Below, piece by piece: positions 45,641 through 54,892 of a stretch of DNA of 64,000 nt (its first letter is position 1; each line of letters begins with the position of its first letter). The DNA comes from an uncultured Burkholderiales bacterium (lineage in GTDB: Bacteria > Pseudomonadota > Gammaproteobacteria > Burkholderiales > Burkholderiaceae_C). The position numbers and the translations under genes were made by a program. Location: positions 1-64,000 of the forward strand of contig CAIJQQ010000013.1 in assembly GCA_903822825.1 (NCBI GenBank), written 5' to 3'. The notes under the pieces are model-generated. The model was given only the letters and a program-made list of their open reading frames with translations. It was not told the DNA's origin and made no database searches.

Positions 45641-46669
45641 ATGTACACGCAATCCTTCAGTGTTTCTGACCAAGACGACGTGAAGACCGCAGGCCTCAAG
45701 GCCGTTCCAAAGCAAGCCAGCGCCAGCGAACAAGCGCTGCAAGCCCAATTTGACGCCCGCATTGATGCCGACGGCCGCATTGAGCCGCGCGAATGGATGC
45801 CTGACGCCTACCGCAAGACGCTGGTCCGACAGATCAGTCAACACGCGCACAGCGAAATTGTGGGCATGCTGCCCGAAGGCAACTGGATCAGCCGCGCCCC
45901 CAGCTTGAAGCGCAAAACAATTTTGATTGCCAAAGTGCAAGACGAAGCCGGCCACGGCCTGTACCTGTACAGCGCGGCCGAGACCTTGGGCACCAGCCGC
46001 GACCAGATGCTCGACGCCCTGCACACCGGCAAAGCCAAGTACAGCTCCATCTTCAACTACCCCACCCTCAACTGGGCCGACATGGGTGTGGTTGGATGGC
46101 TGGTCGATGGCGCCGCCATCATGAACCAGGTGCCCCTGTGCCGCTGCTCGTATGGCCCCTATGCCCGCGCCATGGTGCGCGTGTGCAAAGAAGAAAGCTT
46201 CCACCAGCGCCAAGGCTATGAGGCCCTCTTGGTGATGATGCAAGGCACGGCCGCACAAAAAGCCATGGTGCAAGACGCCGTCAACCGTTGGTGGTGGAAG
46301 TGCCTGGCCATGTTTGGCCCGCCCGACGCAGACAGCCCCAACAGCGCGCAAGGCATGCGCTGGGGCATCAAGCGCATCAGCAACGACGACCTGCGCCAGA
46401 AGTTTGTCGACGCGACCGTGCCGCAAGCCAAAGTGCTGGGCGTGACCTTGCCAGATCCTGATTTGAAGTGGAACGAAGCCCGTCAAGCCCACGACTATGG
46501 CCAGATCGACTGGGACGAATTTTGGGCCACCGTCAACGGCAATGGCCCTTGCAACAAGGAACGCTTGGGTGCCCGCGTCAAGGCCTGGAACGACGGCGCT
46601 TGGGTGCGCGAAGCGGCGCTGGCTCACGCCCGCAAACAACAGTCCCGCGACATGAAGGAAGCCGCATGA
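45641..46669 (+). CDS. paaA: 1,2-phenylacetyl-CoA epoxidase, catalytic subunit A
   Basis: PaaA is the di-iron oxygenase subunit that epoxidises the aromatic ring of phenylacetyl-CoA. The 342-residue protein has the ferritin-like four-helix core with [35 protein letters not shown] (ExxH) and [14 protein letters not shown] (ExxH), supplying the iron ligands. The ATG at 45641 has a GGGAGAA ribosome site; the frame start at 45584 lies within the operator. It overlaps paaB by four bases and is the first gene of paaABCDE. The rest of the phenylacetate pathway (paaK, paaG, paaZ and others) is not in the window. Confidence 0.96.
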   Translation: MYTQSFSVSDQDDVKTAGLKAVPKQASASEQALQAQFDARIDADGRIEPREWMPDAYRKTLVRQISQHAHSEIVGMLPEGNWISRAPSLKRKTILIAKVQDEAGHGLYLYSAAETLGTSRDQMLDALHTGKAKYSSIFNYPTLNWADMGVVGWLVDGAAIMNQVPLCRCSYGPYARAMVRVCKEESFHQRQGYEALLVMMQGTAAQKAMVQDAVNRWWWKCLAMFGPPDADSPNSAQGMRWGIKRISNDDLRQKFVDATVPQAKVLGVTLPDPDLKWNEARQAHDYGQIDWDEFWATVNGNGPCNKERLGARVKAWNDGAWVREAALAHARKQQSRDMKEAA

Positions 46670-46986
46670 ACACCACTGCCAACAGTTCAGCCAACACTGC
46701 CGCGTTGAAAGAATGGCCCCTGTGGGAAGTGTTTGTCCGATCCAAGCAAGGCTTGGAGCACAAGCACTGCGGCAGCCTGCATGCGTCGGATTCCGAGCAC
46801 GCCCTTCAAATGGCGCGTGACGTCTACACCCGCCGCCAAGAAGGCGTGAGCATCTGGGTGGTGCCCTCGGCCAGCATTTCGGCCAGCGAGCCCAACGACA
46901 AGCCCGAATTCTTCGACCCTGCTGGCGACAAGGTCTACCGCCACCCAACCTTCTACGTCATACCCGACGAAGTCGGACACATGTGA
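46666..46986 (+). CDS. paaB: 1,2-phenylacetyl-CoA epoxidase subunit B
   Basis: A 106-residue small subunit. The family core [20 protein letters not shown] followed by [21 protein letters not shown] is clear, with VSIWVVPS and [14 protein letters not shown] at the C-terminus. It bridges PaaAC heterodimers in the holoenzyme. The gene overlaps paaA (ATGA) and paaC (GTGA), so translation is coupled. Confidence 0.95.
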   Translation: MNTTANSSANTAALKEWPLWEVFVRSKQGLEHKHCGSLHASDSEHALQMARDVYTRRQEGVSIWVVPSASISASEPNDKPEFFDPAGDKVYRHPTFYVIPDEVGHM

Positions 46987-47777
46987 GCGCCACCATGAAC
47001 GCTCCTGTTGATTACCTGCTGCACCTGGCCGACAACGCTCTGATCCTCGGTCAGCGCAACGCCGAATGGTGCGGCCACGGCCCCATCCTCGAAGAAGACA
47101 TCGCGTTGTCCAACAACAGCCTGGACCTGATCGGCCAAGCCCGCATGCTGTACCAGCACGCGGCCACGCTGCAAGGCGGCGACGCCACCGAAGACACGCT
47201 GGCGTACTTTCGCGACGTGCCCGATTTCAAAAATTACACCCTGTGCGAGTTGCCCCACATGCCGCTCATGTCGGCCACTGCCCAAGGCGACCGCGACTTT
47301 GCCACCACCATCGTGCGCAACTTTTTGTACAGCAGCCTGATGGTGCTGGTGTGGGACCAATTGCAAGCCTCCAGAGACACGCAACTGGCCGCGATTGCCG
47401 CCAAATCGCTCAAGGAAGTGCGCTACCACCTGCGCCACTCGCGCGACTGGGTGGTGCGCCTGGGCGACGGCACCGACGCGTCGCGCGCCAAAGCGCAAGC
47501 GGCCTTGGATGCGTTGATGCCTTACACCCAAGAATTTTGGACCGCCAGTGCGCATGAATCGGCAGCCCTTTTCAACGGCACCGGTGCCAATATCGCCGCG
47601 CTCAAGGCCGACTGGCACCAGATCGTGGACGCCGCGCTGCAAGAAGCCACGCTCCAACGCCCCGCCAATGGCGGTTTTGTGCCCACCGGCAAGCAAGGCC
47701 TGCATTCTGAACATCTGGGTTTTGTCTTGGCCGAGATGCAAAGCCTGGCCCGCGCGCACCCCGAAGCGACCTGGTAA
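46983..47777 (+). CDS. paaC: 1,2-phenylacetyl-CoA epoxidase subunit C
   Basis: The structural, metal-free partner of PaaA, 264 residues from the GTG at 46983, which overlaps the paaB stop; an ATG at 46995 is the alternative start. Hallmarks are YLLHLADNALILGQRNAEWCGHGPILEEDIAL, LYQHAATL and RNFLYSSLMVLVWDQL, and the ferritin-like helices with LKEVRYHLRHSRDWVVRLGDG. Ends MQSLARAHPEATW as in the family. paaD follows 9 bp on. Confidence 0.95.
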   Translation: MSATMNAPVDYLLHLADNALILGQRNAEWCGHGPILEEDIALSNNSLDLIGQARMLYQHAATLQGGDATEDTLAYFRDVPDFKNYTLCELPHMPLMSATAQGDRDFATTIVRNFLYSSLMVLVWDQLQASRDTQLAAIAAKSLKEVRYHLRHSRDWVVRLGDGTDASRAKAQAALDALMPYTQEFWTASAHESAALFNGTGANIAALKADWHQIVDAALQEATLQRPANGGFVPTGKQGLHSEHLGFVLAEMQSLARAHPEATW

Positions 47778-47786
47778 CCCACGCCG

Positions 47787-48314
47787 ATGGCCTTGACTTC
47801 TCCACCCACCGATGTGGCCCGCGCCTGGAACCTGCTCGAAGCCCTGAGCGACCCGGAAATCCCGGTCGTCACCTTGCGCGAGCTGGGCATCTTGCGCGAC
47901 GTGCGCGAAGGCCCGCAAGGGCTTGAGGTGGTCATCACCCCGACTTACAGCGGCTGCCCCGCCATGGGCCAGATCGAAGACGACGTGAAAGCCCTGCTTC
48001 AAGCCCACGGGCTGCAAGGCAGCGTGGTGACCCAGCTGGCCCCGGCATGGACCACCGACTGGATGACAGAAGCCGCCAAAGACAAACTGCGCGCTTATGG
48101 CATTGCCCCACCGCACGCTTGCGCCAGCACACCATCGGGCGCGGCCAACGTGGTGCAGTTTGCGTCCCGCAGTGCCAAGCCCGCGGTGGTGAATTGCCCG
48201 CAATGTGGCTCGGCCAACACCACCGAAACCTCCCACTTCGGCTCCACCGCCTGCAAGGCCCTTTACCGGTGCCTGGCCTGCATGGAGCCCTTCGATTACT
48301 TCAAACCTTACTGA
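47787..48314 (+). CDS. paaD: Phenylacetate degradation protein PaaD (MIP18-type)
   Basis: A 175-residue protein thought to help assemble the metal or Fe-S centres of the epoxidase. It begins with the MIP18/DUF59 domain (LEALSDPEIPVVTLRELGILRDV, then TPTYSGCPAM). It ends with a four-cysteine zinc-binding module: CPQCGSANTTETSHFGSTAC and CLAC. Family length is normal. paaE starts 24 bp later. Confidence 0.94.
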   Translation: MALTSPPTDVARAWNLLEALSDPEIPVVTLRELGILRDVREGPQGLEVVITPTYSGCPAMGQIEDDVKALLQAHGLQGSVVTQLAPAWTTDWMTEAAKDKLRAYGIAPPHACASTPSGAANVVQFASRSAKPAVVNCPQCGSANTTETSHFGSTACKALYRCLACMEPFDYFKPY

Positions 48315-48338
48315 GCGGCTTTGCCGCTGTGAAGCACC

Positions 48339-49469
48339 ATGTCCGCACTCCGATTTCATGAGCTCCAGATCGCACGCATCAGCCCCGAAGCAGCCGGTGC
48401 CGTGGCGATCTCGCTGAGTGTGCCTGCCGATCTGCGTGGCAGCTTCGACTTCCAGCCCGGCCAGTTCCTGACCTTGCGCGCCAGCATCGGCGGCAGCGAT
48501 GTGCGACGCAGCTACTCCATCAGCTCGGCACGCAGCCAGCTGCAACAACACGGCGTGCTCGAAGTTGGCATCCGTCCTGTGCAAGGTGGCGTATTCTCCA
48601 ACTGGGCCGCCAGCCAACTTAAAACAGGCGACACATTGCGCGTGATGCCGCCCGATGGCCGCTTTGTGGTGCAACGGCCCCGCGCCATTCACCGCGTAGG
48701 CTTTGCCGCAGGCTCGGGCATCACACCCATACTGTCGATTTTGGCCAGCACCCTGGAAGAGCAGCCAGACAGCAAATTCACTCTGGTCTACGGCAACCGC
48801 CGCATGGACAGCGTCATGTTCAACGAAGCGCTGCAAGACCTGAAAGACCGCTACCCCTCACGCCTGACCTTGATTCACATCTTGTCGCGCCAAGCGCAAG
48901 AAGTGCCTTTGCTGGAAGGCCGCATCGATGCGGCCAAAGTGCAAGCCCTCATCGACGCTTTCTTGCCTGTGGGCAGCATGGACGAGGTGTTCGTGTGTGG
49001 GCCAGAGGCCATGATCGAAGCCACCGAACAAGCGCTGCTGCGCGCTGGCGTCAAACCCGAGCGCATCCGCAGCGAACGCTTCAGCTCCCCCACCTTAGAC
49101 GCGTTGACGCCCGAAGCACGGGCGAAAGCGGTGCTGGGCAAACCCGATGAACGCATGCCCCCATCCGACAACGCTGAGGGGCAGGAGGGCGAAGTGCAGC
49201 TCACCGTGGTGCTGGACGGCAAGCCTTACAACATGCCCATGCGCCGCAACGAAAAAATCCTCGACATCGCTTTGTCGCTGGGCCTGGATTTGCCCTATTC
49301 GTGCAAGGCGGGCGTGTGCTGCACTTGCCGGTGCAAAGTCATGGAAGGCACGACCGAGATGGAGAAAAACTTCACCCTCGAAAAGCCTGAAGTCGAGCAA
49401 GGCTTTATCTTGTCCTGCCAAGCCCGCCCGACCAGCGACAGGGTGGTGGTGAGTTTCGACGAGCGTTGA
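48339..49469 (+). CDS. paaE: Phenylacetyl-CoA epoxidase reductase PaaE
   Basis: The 376-residue electron-transfer subunit passes electrons from NADPH via FAD and a 2Fe-2S cluster to PaaA. The N-terminal FAD domain has RRSYSISSA, the NAD domain has GFAAGSGITPILSI and FVCGPEAMIEA, and the C-terminal plant-type ferredoxin has CKAGVCCTCRCKV plus the last ligand in ILSCQARP. It ends the operon. A REP pair lies directly after it and no terminator hairpin with a T-run is seen. Confidence 0.95.
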   Translation: MSALRFHELQIARISPEAAGAVAISLSVPADLRGSFDFQPGQFLTLRASIGGSDVRRSYSISSARSQLQQHGVLEVGIRPVQGGVFSNWAASQLKTGDTLRVMPPDGRFVVQRPRAIHRVGFAAGSGITPILSILASTLEEQPDSKFTLVYGNRRMDSVMFNEALQDLKDRYPSRLTLIHILSRQAQEVPLLEGRIDAAKVQALIDAFLPVGSMDEVFVCGPEAMIEATEQALLRAGVKPERIRSERFSSPTLDALTPEARAKAVLGKPDERMPPSDNAEGQEGEVQLTVVLDGKPYNMPMRRNEKILDIALSLGLDLPYSCKAGVCCTCRCKVMEGTTEMEKNFTLEKPEVEQGFILSCQARPTSDRVVVSFDER

Positions 49470-49474
49470 AAGCC

Positions 49475-49540
49475 CTTCGCGGCGGGGGCGCCGCTCCTAC
49501 ACCTCAGACCCTCTGTAGGAGCCCCGCCCTCGGGGCGATG
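49475..49540. repeat. REP-like inverted pair, locus E
   Basis: Unit 1 (49475-49501) is the reverse complement of TGTAGGAGCGGCGCCCCCGC plus CGCGAAGG. Unit 2 (49514-49540) reads TGTAGGAGCCCCGCCCTCGG plus GGCGATG. Here the heads point toward each other with a 12-nt gap, the opposite arrangement from loci A-C. It lies between convergent paaE and metF. Confidence 0.92.
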
Positions 49541-49548
49541 ACCTTGTG

Positions 49549-50385
49549 TTACTTCAAGCGTTCGACTATTTCATAAGTCGCCGCGCTCTGGTTCATGGTG
49601 TAGAAGTGAATGGCCGGTACGCCGCCGTTGATGAGCTGCTCGCACAGGTCCGACACCACATCCAGGCCAAAAGCCTTGATCGAGGCGATGTCGTCGCCAT
49701 AGCCCTGCAAACGCAGCCGAATCCAGCGCGGGATCTCGGCACCACAAGCGTCTGAAAAACGCAGCAACTGCGATGAACTCGAGATGGGCATGATGCCTGG
49801 CACCACGGGCACGTCCACGCCCAGTTTGTAGGCGTCGTCCACAAAACGGAAATACGCGTCGCTGTTGTAAAAGTATTGCGTGATGGCCGAGTTGGCGCCC
49901 GCCTTCACCTTGGTGGCAAAAGCCTGCAAGTCGGCCTCTGACGATTTGGCCTGAGGGTGAATTTCAGGGTAAGCCGCCACTTCGATGTGAAAGTCGTCGC
50001 CCGTCTCGGCGCGGATGAAAGCCACCAGATCGCTGGCGTAATGGAACTCTCCGCCCGCGCCGTAGCCACTGGGCAAGTCGCCGCGCAAAGCCACCAAGCG
50101 CTTGACGCCCATGGCTTTGAGTGTGGCCAATTCGGCGCGTACCGAAGCTTTGGTTGCGCCAATGCAAGAGAAATGCGAAGCGGCTGCCACGCCCTCACTC
50201 AGGATGGCGCTCACTGTGGAGAAAGTGCCCTCTTGCGTCGAGCCGCCCGCACCGTAAGTGACCGAACAAAACTCGGGCTTCAGCCCATAAAGTTTTTCGC
50301 GAACGGCGCGCAGTTTTTCTGCACCCTCGGGCGTTTTGGGTGGAAAAAATTCCAGGCTGATGGGCAATTTCAAACCAGACATCAC
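49549..50385 (-). CDS. metF: Methylenetetrahydrofolate reductase
   Basis: MetF reduces 5,10-methylene-THF to 5-methyl-THF for methionine synthesis, with FAD and NADH. The 278-residue TIM-barrel protein begins with ISLEFFPPKTPEGAEKL, followed by SVTYGAGGSTQEGTFS, HFSCIGATKASVRAEL, ALRGDLPSGYG, QYFYNSDAYFRFVDD and VPGIMPISSSSQLLRF, all characteristic. It lies 15 bp after tlyA and downstream of ahcY on the same strand, so methyl-cycle genes are grouped behind the SAH riboswitch, although REP elements intervene. Confidence 0.96.
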   Translation of the reverse strand: MMSGLKLPISLEFFPPKTPEGAEKLRAVREKLYGLKPEFCSVTYGAGGSTQEGTFSTVSAILSEGVAAASHFSCIGATKASVRAELATLKAMGVKRLVALRGDLPSGYGAGGEFHYASDLVAFIRAETGDDFHIEVAAYPEIHPQAKSSEADLQAFATKVKAGANSAITQYFYNSDAYFRFVDDAYKLGVDVPVVPGIMPISSSSQLLRFSDACGAEIPRWIRLRLQGYGDDIASIKAFGLDVVSDLCEQLINGGVPAIHFYTMNQSAATYEIVERLK

Positions 50386-50400
50386 AACACCTTCAAGTAT

Positions 50401-51252
50401 TCAATAGTCGTTGGCCTTGGCATAGGCCTTGGCGGCCAGATCGGCCTCGTGTGCCACGCGTGTGGCCGCGCGCGCAGGCAGCACAGCCGCCGGGTCAGGC
50501 CAGCAGGCTTGCACAAAAAATTCGTGGTTGCCGTCTCCACCCGCAATCGGGCTGTCCAGCCAGGCCGTCACTTGCATACCCAATTCGGTCAAAGCGGTGC
50601 GTACGCGGTTTTCAATGAACGGGAAATGCGTGTCGTCTTTCACGATGCCGCCCTTGCCCACTTGGCCCGGCTGCAATTCAAACTGGGGTTTCACCAGCAT
50701 GAGCAACTGGCCCGTGGGCTTGAGCAAATGCACCACGCCCGGCAAGACCAGGGTGAGCGAGATGAAAGACACATCACCCACCACCAGATCAAAGCCTTCC
50801 AGTGCCTCAGGAATGCGTTCATCACCCGGCACCAGCTCACGGGCGTTCACACCCTCGATGCAGACCACGCGTTCGTCTTGGCTGATGCGCGGGTGCACTT
50901 GGGCGTGGCCCACATCCACACCCACCACCTCGGCCGCGCCGAGTTGCAGCAAACAGTCGGTGAAACCGCCCGTGCTTTGGCCCACATCCAGGCAGCGCAA
51001 GCCCTCGACCTGAACGCCCGTGGCCTTCAAGGCCCCTTCGAGCTTGAGGCCGCCACGTGACACATAGCGCGACTCGGCGTCGTCCAGCAACTCCAGCGCA
51101 GCGCCTACGGGCACCTCATCGCGGTTTTTGACGACAGCGCGCCAAACTCCGTCGGGCTGCTGCCACTTCACGCCCCCAGCAATCAGTCGCTGGGCTTGTG
51201 AGCGAGAAGCGGCCAGGCCACGTTCGACGAGAAGTTGGTCAATGCGCATCAA
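50401..51252 (-). CDS. TlyA family rRNA 2'-O-methyltransferase
   Basis: A 283-residue protein of the TlyA/hemolysin A family: an N-terminal S4 RNA-binding domain (MRIDQLLVERGLAASRSQAQRLIAGG) and an FtsJ-type SAM methyltransferase domain with CLDVGQSTGGFTDCLLQLGA and VGDVSFISLTLVLP. In mycobacteria TlyA methylates 16S and 23S rRNA cytidines; the betaproteobacterial target is not established. The start ATG at 51252 is followed at once by a second in-frame ATG. It stands between ahcY and metF, and its SAM use yields SAH. Confidence 0.9.
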   Translation of the reverse strand: MMRIDQLLVERGLAASRSQAQRLIAGGVKWQQPDGVWRAVVKNRDEVPVGAALELLDDAESRYVSRGGLKLEGALKATGVQVEGLRCLDVGQSTGGFTDCLLQLGAAEVVGVDVGHAQVHPRISQDERVVCIEGVNARELVPGDERIPEALEGFDLVVGDVSFISLTLVLPGVVHLLKPTGQLLMLVKPQFELQPGQVGKGGIVKDDTHFPFIENRVRTALTELGMQVTAWLDSPIAGGDGNHEFFVQACWPDPAAVLPARAATRVAHEADLAAKAYAKANDY

Positions 51253-51279
51253 TCGGTCAATTCAGTTTAAAAAATCGCT

Positions 51280-51393
51280 TGTGGGAGCCCCGCCCTCAGG
51301 GCGATGAAACCTCAATTCGCAACGAGGGCGTCGCTCCTACAGGGGCCAAGGCACTGGAACTCATTTGTAGGAGCCCCGCCCTCGGGGCGATTC
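51280..51393. repeat. Three REP-like units, locus F
   Basis: Unit 1 begins TGTGGGAGCCCCGCCCTCAG (51280), unit 2 is a decayed reverse unit ending at 51341 (reverse complement TGTAGGAGCGACGCCCTCGT), and unit 3 begins TGTAGGAGCCCCGCCCTCGG (51366). The cluster fills the gap between ahcY and tlyA, so it is likely transcribed in the ahcY message. Confidence 0.9.
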
Positions 51394-51396
51394 GAT

Positions 51397-52830
51397 TCAA
51401 TAACGGTAAGTATCGGCCTTGTAAGGACCGTTCTTGGACACGCCAATGTAGGCCGCTTGTTCTTCGCTGAGTTCGGACAACATCGCCCCAACTTTCTTCA
51501 GGTGCAAACGTGCCACTTTTTCGTCCAGGTGCTTGGGCAGCACATAAACCTTGCCGTTTTCGTACTGGTCTTGTTTGGTGAACAGTTCGATCTGGGCGAT
51601 GGTCTGGTTGGCGAACGAAGAAGACATCACGAAACTGGGGTGGCCGGTGGCGCAACCCAGGTTCACCAAACGGCCTTTGGCCAACAAGGTGATCTTCTTG
51701 CCATCGGGGAAGATGATGTGATCGACCTGAGGCTTGATCTCATCCCATTGCAACTTTTCCAGGGAGGCAACGTCGATTTCGTTGTCGAAGTGACCAATAT
51801 TGCAGACGATGGCTTCGTCCTTCATGGCGGCCATGTGTTCGTAGCGGATCACGTTCTTGTTGCCGGTGGCCGACACGAAAATGTCGCACTTGTCGGCCGC
51901 GTATTCCATGGTCACGACCTTGAAGCCTTCCATCGCGGCTTGCAGGGCGTTGATCGGGTCGATCTCGGTCACCCACACCTGAGCGCTCAAGGCGCGCAGG
52001 GCTTGGGCCGAGCCCTTGCCCACGTCACCGTAACCGGCGACCACGGCCACTTTGCCGGCAATCATCACGTCGGTGGCGCGCTTGATGGAGTCCACCAAGG
52101 ATTCGCGGCAACCGTACAGGTTGTCAAACTTGCTCTTGGTCACCGAGTCGTTCACGTTGATGGCGCGGAACATCAGGCTGCCCTTGGCGGCCATTTCGTT
52201 CAGTCGCAGCACGCCCGTGGTGGTCTCTTCGGTCACGCCAATGATGTGGGCGCCCTTGCGGCTGTACCAAGTCGGGTCCACGGCCAACTTGGCCTTGATG
52301 GCGTTGAAGAGGCAAGTCTCTTCTTCGCTGGTGGGGTTGGCGATCAAAGACGCGTCGGTTTCGGCGCGCTTGCCCAAGTGCATCAGCAGCGTGGCGTCGC
52401 CGCCGTCATCCAAAATCATGTTGGGGCCTTCGCCTTCGGTGTTGGCAGGTCCAAAGTCAAAAATGCGGTGGGTGTAGTCCCAGTAATCGGCCAAGGTTTC
52501 GCCCTTGATGGCGAACACAGGCGTACCTTTGGCGGCAATGGCCGCGGCGGCGTGGTCTTGGGTCGAGAAAATATTGCAAGAGGCCCAGCGCACGTCGGCG
52601 CCCAAAGCTTGCAAGGTCTCGATCAGCACGGCCGTCTGGATGGTCATGTGCAAAGAGCCGGTGATGCGTGCGCCCTTCAAGGGTTGCGCCTTGTTGAACT
52701 CTTCGCGAATGGCCATCAGGCCCGGCATTTCGGTCTCGGCGATTTTGATTTCTTTGCGGCCCCAATCGGCCAAGCCGATGTCGGCGATCACGCAGTCGGC
52801 GTTGATGGGGGTGTTCAAACGTGCATTCAT
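51397..52830 (-). CDS. ahcY: Adenosylhomocysteinase
   Basis: AhcY hydrolyses S-adenosylhomocysteine to homocysteine and adenosine with bound NAD, relieving product inhibition of methyltransferases. The 477-residue protein has the NAD-binding [46 protein letters not shown], and the invariant C-terminal KADTYRY. Length fits the long bacterial type. The frame is open to 52905, but the ATG at 52830 (MNARLNTPI) is the homologous start with an AGCTGAAC leader. Expression is expected to rise with SAH through the riboswitch upstream. Confidence 0.97.
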   Translation of the reverse strand: MNARLNTPINADCVIADIGLADWGRKEIKIAETEMPGLMAIREEFNKAQPLKGARITGSLHMTIQTAVLIETLQALGADVRWASCNIFSTQDHAAAAIAAKGTPVFAIKGETLADYWDYTHRIFDFGPANTEGEGPNMILDDGGDATLLMHLGKRAETDASLIANPTSEEETCLFNAIKAKLAVDPTWYSRKGAHIIGVTEETTTGVLRLNEMAAKGSLMFRAINVNDSVTKSKFDNLYGCRESLVDSIKRATDVMIAGKVAVVAGYGDVGKGSAQALRALSAQVWVTEIDPINALQAAMEGFKVVTMEYAADKCDIFVSATGNKNVIRYEHMAAMKDEAIVCNIGHFDNEIDVASLEKLQWDEIKPQVDHIIFPDGKKITLLAKGRLVNLGCATGHPSFVMSSSFANQTIAQIELFTKQDQYENGKVYVLPKHLDEKVARLHLKKVGAMLSELSEEQAAYIGVSKNGPYKADTYRY

Positions 52831-52914
52831 GTTCAGCTCCAAAGCAATGTGAATAAACCACACGCGCGGGTTCAAAGCACTGAATCGGAAAAACAGGCTC
52901 ACCACACGTCAAGT

Positions 52915-53003
52915 GGATGAGCGTCGTTGCTGGTTGAAGGTTCCGAGCCTCACGCCTGCTGCCAGCTTCGGGGCTGGTGGGCGCTGCAACGCTCCTCGGA
53001 ATG
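52915..53003 (-). ncRNA. SAH riboswitch upstream of ahcY
   Basis: Read on the minus strand, the leader starts CCGAGGAGCGTTGCAGC at about 52999 and continues with GGCGTGAGGCTCGGA and then CAACGACGCTCATCC. These match the S-adenosylhomocysteine riboswitch pattern: CCGAG pairs with CTCGG (P1-type stem), and GAGCGTTG with CAACGACGCTC (pseudoknot-type pairing). It sits 85 nt before the ahcY ATG and just after a TATAAT box. SAH riboswitches are on-switches for ahcY in beta- and gammaproteobacteria. Confidence 0.88.
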
Positions 53004-53008
53004 TTCGG

Positions 53009-53014
53009 ATTATA
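53009..53014 (-). promoter_or_regulatory. -10 box of the ahcY promoter
   Basis: A perfect TATAAT on the minus strand. Transcription would begin around 53002, exactly at the 5' edge of the riboswitch, leaving a leader of about 170 nt. The -35 element 17 nt upstream is weak (CACAGC). Confidence 0.7.
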
Positions 53015-53056
53015 AAGGCAAGAGATGCCGCGCTGTGGACGCGGTCCTTTGTCCCC

Positions 53057-53130
53057 TTGGGAGCGGCGCCCTCGCCGTGATGGAGCGCCAGCAGTACGCG
53101 AGCCATCGCCCCGGGGGCGGGACTCCTGCA
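53057..53130. repeat. REP-like inverted pair, locus G
   Basis: The left unit begins TTGGGAGCGGCGCCCTCGCC; the right is the reverse complement of TGCAGGAGTCCCGCCCCCGG plus GGCGATGG. Both heads are mutated (TTGG and TGCA), so this is a decayed copy. It fills the spacer between the ahcY promoter and prfC; together with the riboswitch it accounts for most of the 379-bp gene-free stretch 52831-53209. Confidence 0.85.
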
Positions 53131-53209
53131 AAGTAAAATCCCCCCCATCGCGGCCACGCATGGCCGCCCGCTTGACGCCCCTGCGGCGCCTTCCCGATCA
53201 GGACCCCTT

Positions 53210-54838
53210 GTGACCTACGCCCTCGAAACCCGGCGCCGCCGGACTTTTGCCATCATTTCCCACCCCGACGCGGGTAAAACCACGCTGACGGAAAAGCTCT
53301 TGCTGTTTTCGGGTGCGATCCAGATCGCCGGTTCGGTCAAGGCTCGCAAGGCCTCGCGCCACGCCACCTCTGACTGGATGGAAATTGAAAAGCAGCGCGG
53401 CATCTCAGTGGCTTCATCCGTCATGCAAATGCTTTACCGCGACCACGTCATCAACCTGCTCGACACGCCCGGCCACAAAGACTTCTCGGAAGACACCTAC
53501 CGCGTGCTCACCGCAGTGGATTCGGCGCTCATGGTCATTGATGCGGCCAACGGTGTGGAAGCCCAGACCCGCCGCCTGATCGAGGTGTGCCGTCAGCGCG
53601 ACACACCCATCATCACCTTTGTGAACAAGATGGACCGCGAAGTGCGCGACCCGCTCGACATCCTTGACGAAGTCGAGCGCGAGCTGGGCATGCCCTGCGT
53701 GCCCATGACCTGGCCTGTGGGCCAAGGCAAATCGTTTGGCGGCATCATCAACCTGCGCACACAGGCCATGACGGTGTTCGACTCTGGCAGCGAGCGCCTG
53801 CCGCAAGACTTTGAAACCATCCCGCTCACCGAGCAAGCCCAACTGGCCGAGCGCTTTGGCCTGGAATGGCAAACTGCCATGGACAGCATGGAGCTGGCCA
53901 CTGGGGCATCGCCCGCTTTTGACGAAGCGGCCTTTTTGGCGGGCAAGCAGACCCCCGTGTTCTTCGGCTCCGGCGTGAACAACTTTGGTGTGATGGAAGT
54001 GCTGGACGCCCTGGTCGACCTGGCCCCCGCGCCCCGGCCTCGCACCAGCAACTTGCTGGTCAACAAGCAGCCTGTGGTCAAAGAAATCCAGCCCGAAGAC
54101 AGCGCGTTCTCGGGCGTGGTGTTCAAGGTGCAGGCCAATATGGACGCCAACCACCGCGACCGCATCGCCTTTGTGCGCATGGCCTCAGGCAAATACACCC
54201 CCGGGATGAAGCTCAAGGTTCAGCGCACCGCCAAAGAACTGCGCCCCACCAGCGTGGTCACCTTCCTCTCGCAACGGCGTGAAGCGGTGGACGAAGCTTA
54301 TGCGGGTGACATCATCGGTTTCACCACCCACGGCGGCGTGCAGCTGGGCGACACCATCACCGACGGCGCGAATTTGCAATTCACCGGGCTGCCCTTTTTT
54401 GCGCCCGAACTCTTCATGACCGTGATCCTGAAGAACCCGCTGCGCACCAAGCAACTGCAAACCGGTCTCGATCAACTCGGCGAAGAAGGCGCGATCCAGG
54501 TCTTCAAGCCCGAAATCGGCGGCCCCATGCTGCTGGGCGCGGTGGGCCAGCTGCAGTTTGAAGTGGTGCAGCACCGCCTCAAAGCCGAATACGACTGCGA
54601 TGTTCGCCTGGAAGGCTGCCAGTACACCGGTGCCCGGTGGATCACCGCCGACACCCCGGCCGAGCTGCGCGAATTCACCAACGCCTACCCGCAGCGCATG
54701 TCGCTGGATGCAGCAGGCACCTTGGCCTATTTGTGCACCAGCCCGTACGACGTGCGGCTGGCGCAAGAGCGCTTTCCCAAAATCCACTTCCACCCGCTGC
54801 GCGAGCACGCGGGCTTGGCGCTGGGCTCTGCGGGCTAA
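53210..54838 (+). CDS. prfC: Peptide chain release factor 3
   Basis: RF3 is a GTPase that recycles RF1/RF2 from the ribosome after termination. The 542-residue protein has G1 SHPDAGKTTLTEKLL, switch regions with ARKASRHATSDWMEIEKQRGISVASSVMQ, DTPGHKDFSEDT, NKMDRE, and the RF3 C-terminal region with GAVGQLQFEVVQHRL. The initiator is GTG at 53210; no in-frame ATG precedes TYALETRRRRTFAIISH, which is the family start. The previous REP locus ends 80 bp upstream. Confidence 0.96.
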   Translation: MTYALETRRRRTFAIISHPDAGKTTLTEKLLLFSGAIQIAGSVKARKASRHATSDWMEIEKQRGISVASSVMQMLYRDHVINLLDTPGHKDFSEDTYRVLTAVDSALMVIDAANGVEAQTRRLIEVCRQRDTPIITFVNKMDREVRDPLDILDEVERELGMPCVPMTWPVGQGKSFGGIINLRTQAMTVFDSGSERLPQDFETIPLTEQAQLAERFGLEWQTAMDSMELATGASPAFDEAAFLAGKQTPVFFGSGVNNFGVMEVLDALVDLAPAPRPRTSNLLVNKQPVVKEIQPEDSAFSGVVFKVQANMDANHRDRIAFVRMASGKYTPGMKLKVQRTAKELRPTSVVTFLSQRREAVDEAYAGDIIGFTTHGGVQLGDTITDGANLQFTGLPFFAPELFMTVILKNPLRTKQLQTGLDQLGEEGAIQVFKPEIGGPMLLGAVGQLQFEVVQHRLKAEYDCDVRLEGCQYTGARWITADTPAELREFTNAYPQRMSLDAAGTLAYLCTSPYDVRLAQERFPKIHFHPLREHAGLALGSAG

Positions 54839-54892
54839 AGAAACAAAAAGAATCGGGATCAAAGAATTAATCGGGATCTGACCCCAATTGAA

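Noticed and set aside
46953-48836. 627-codon open frame antisense to paaC, paaD and paaE
   Set aside because: It mirrors strong sense genes, has His/Ala/Gly-rich composition without motifs, and is a common by-product of GC-rich codon use.
51304-52920. 538-codon frame antisense to ahcY
   Set aside because: Shadow frame; ahcY is unambiguous on the other strand.
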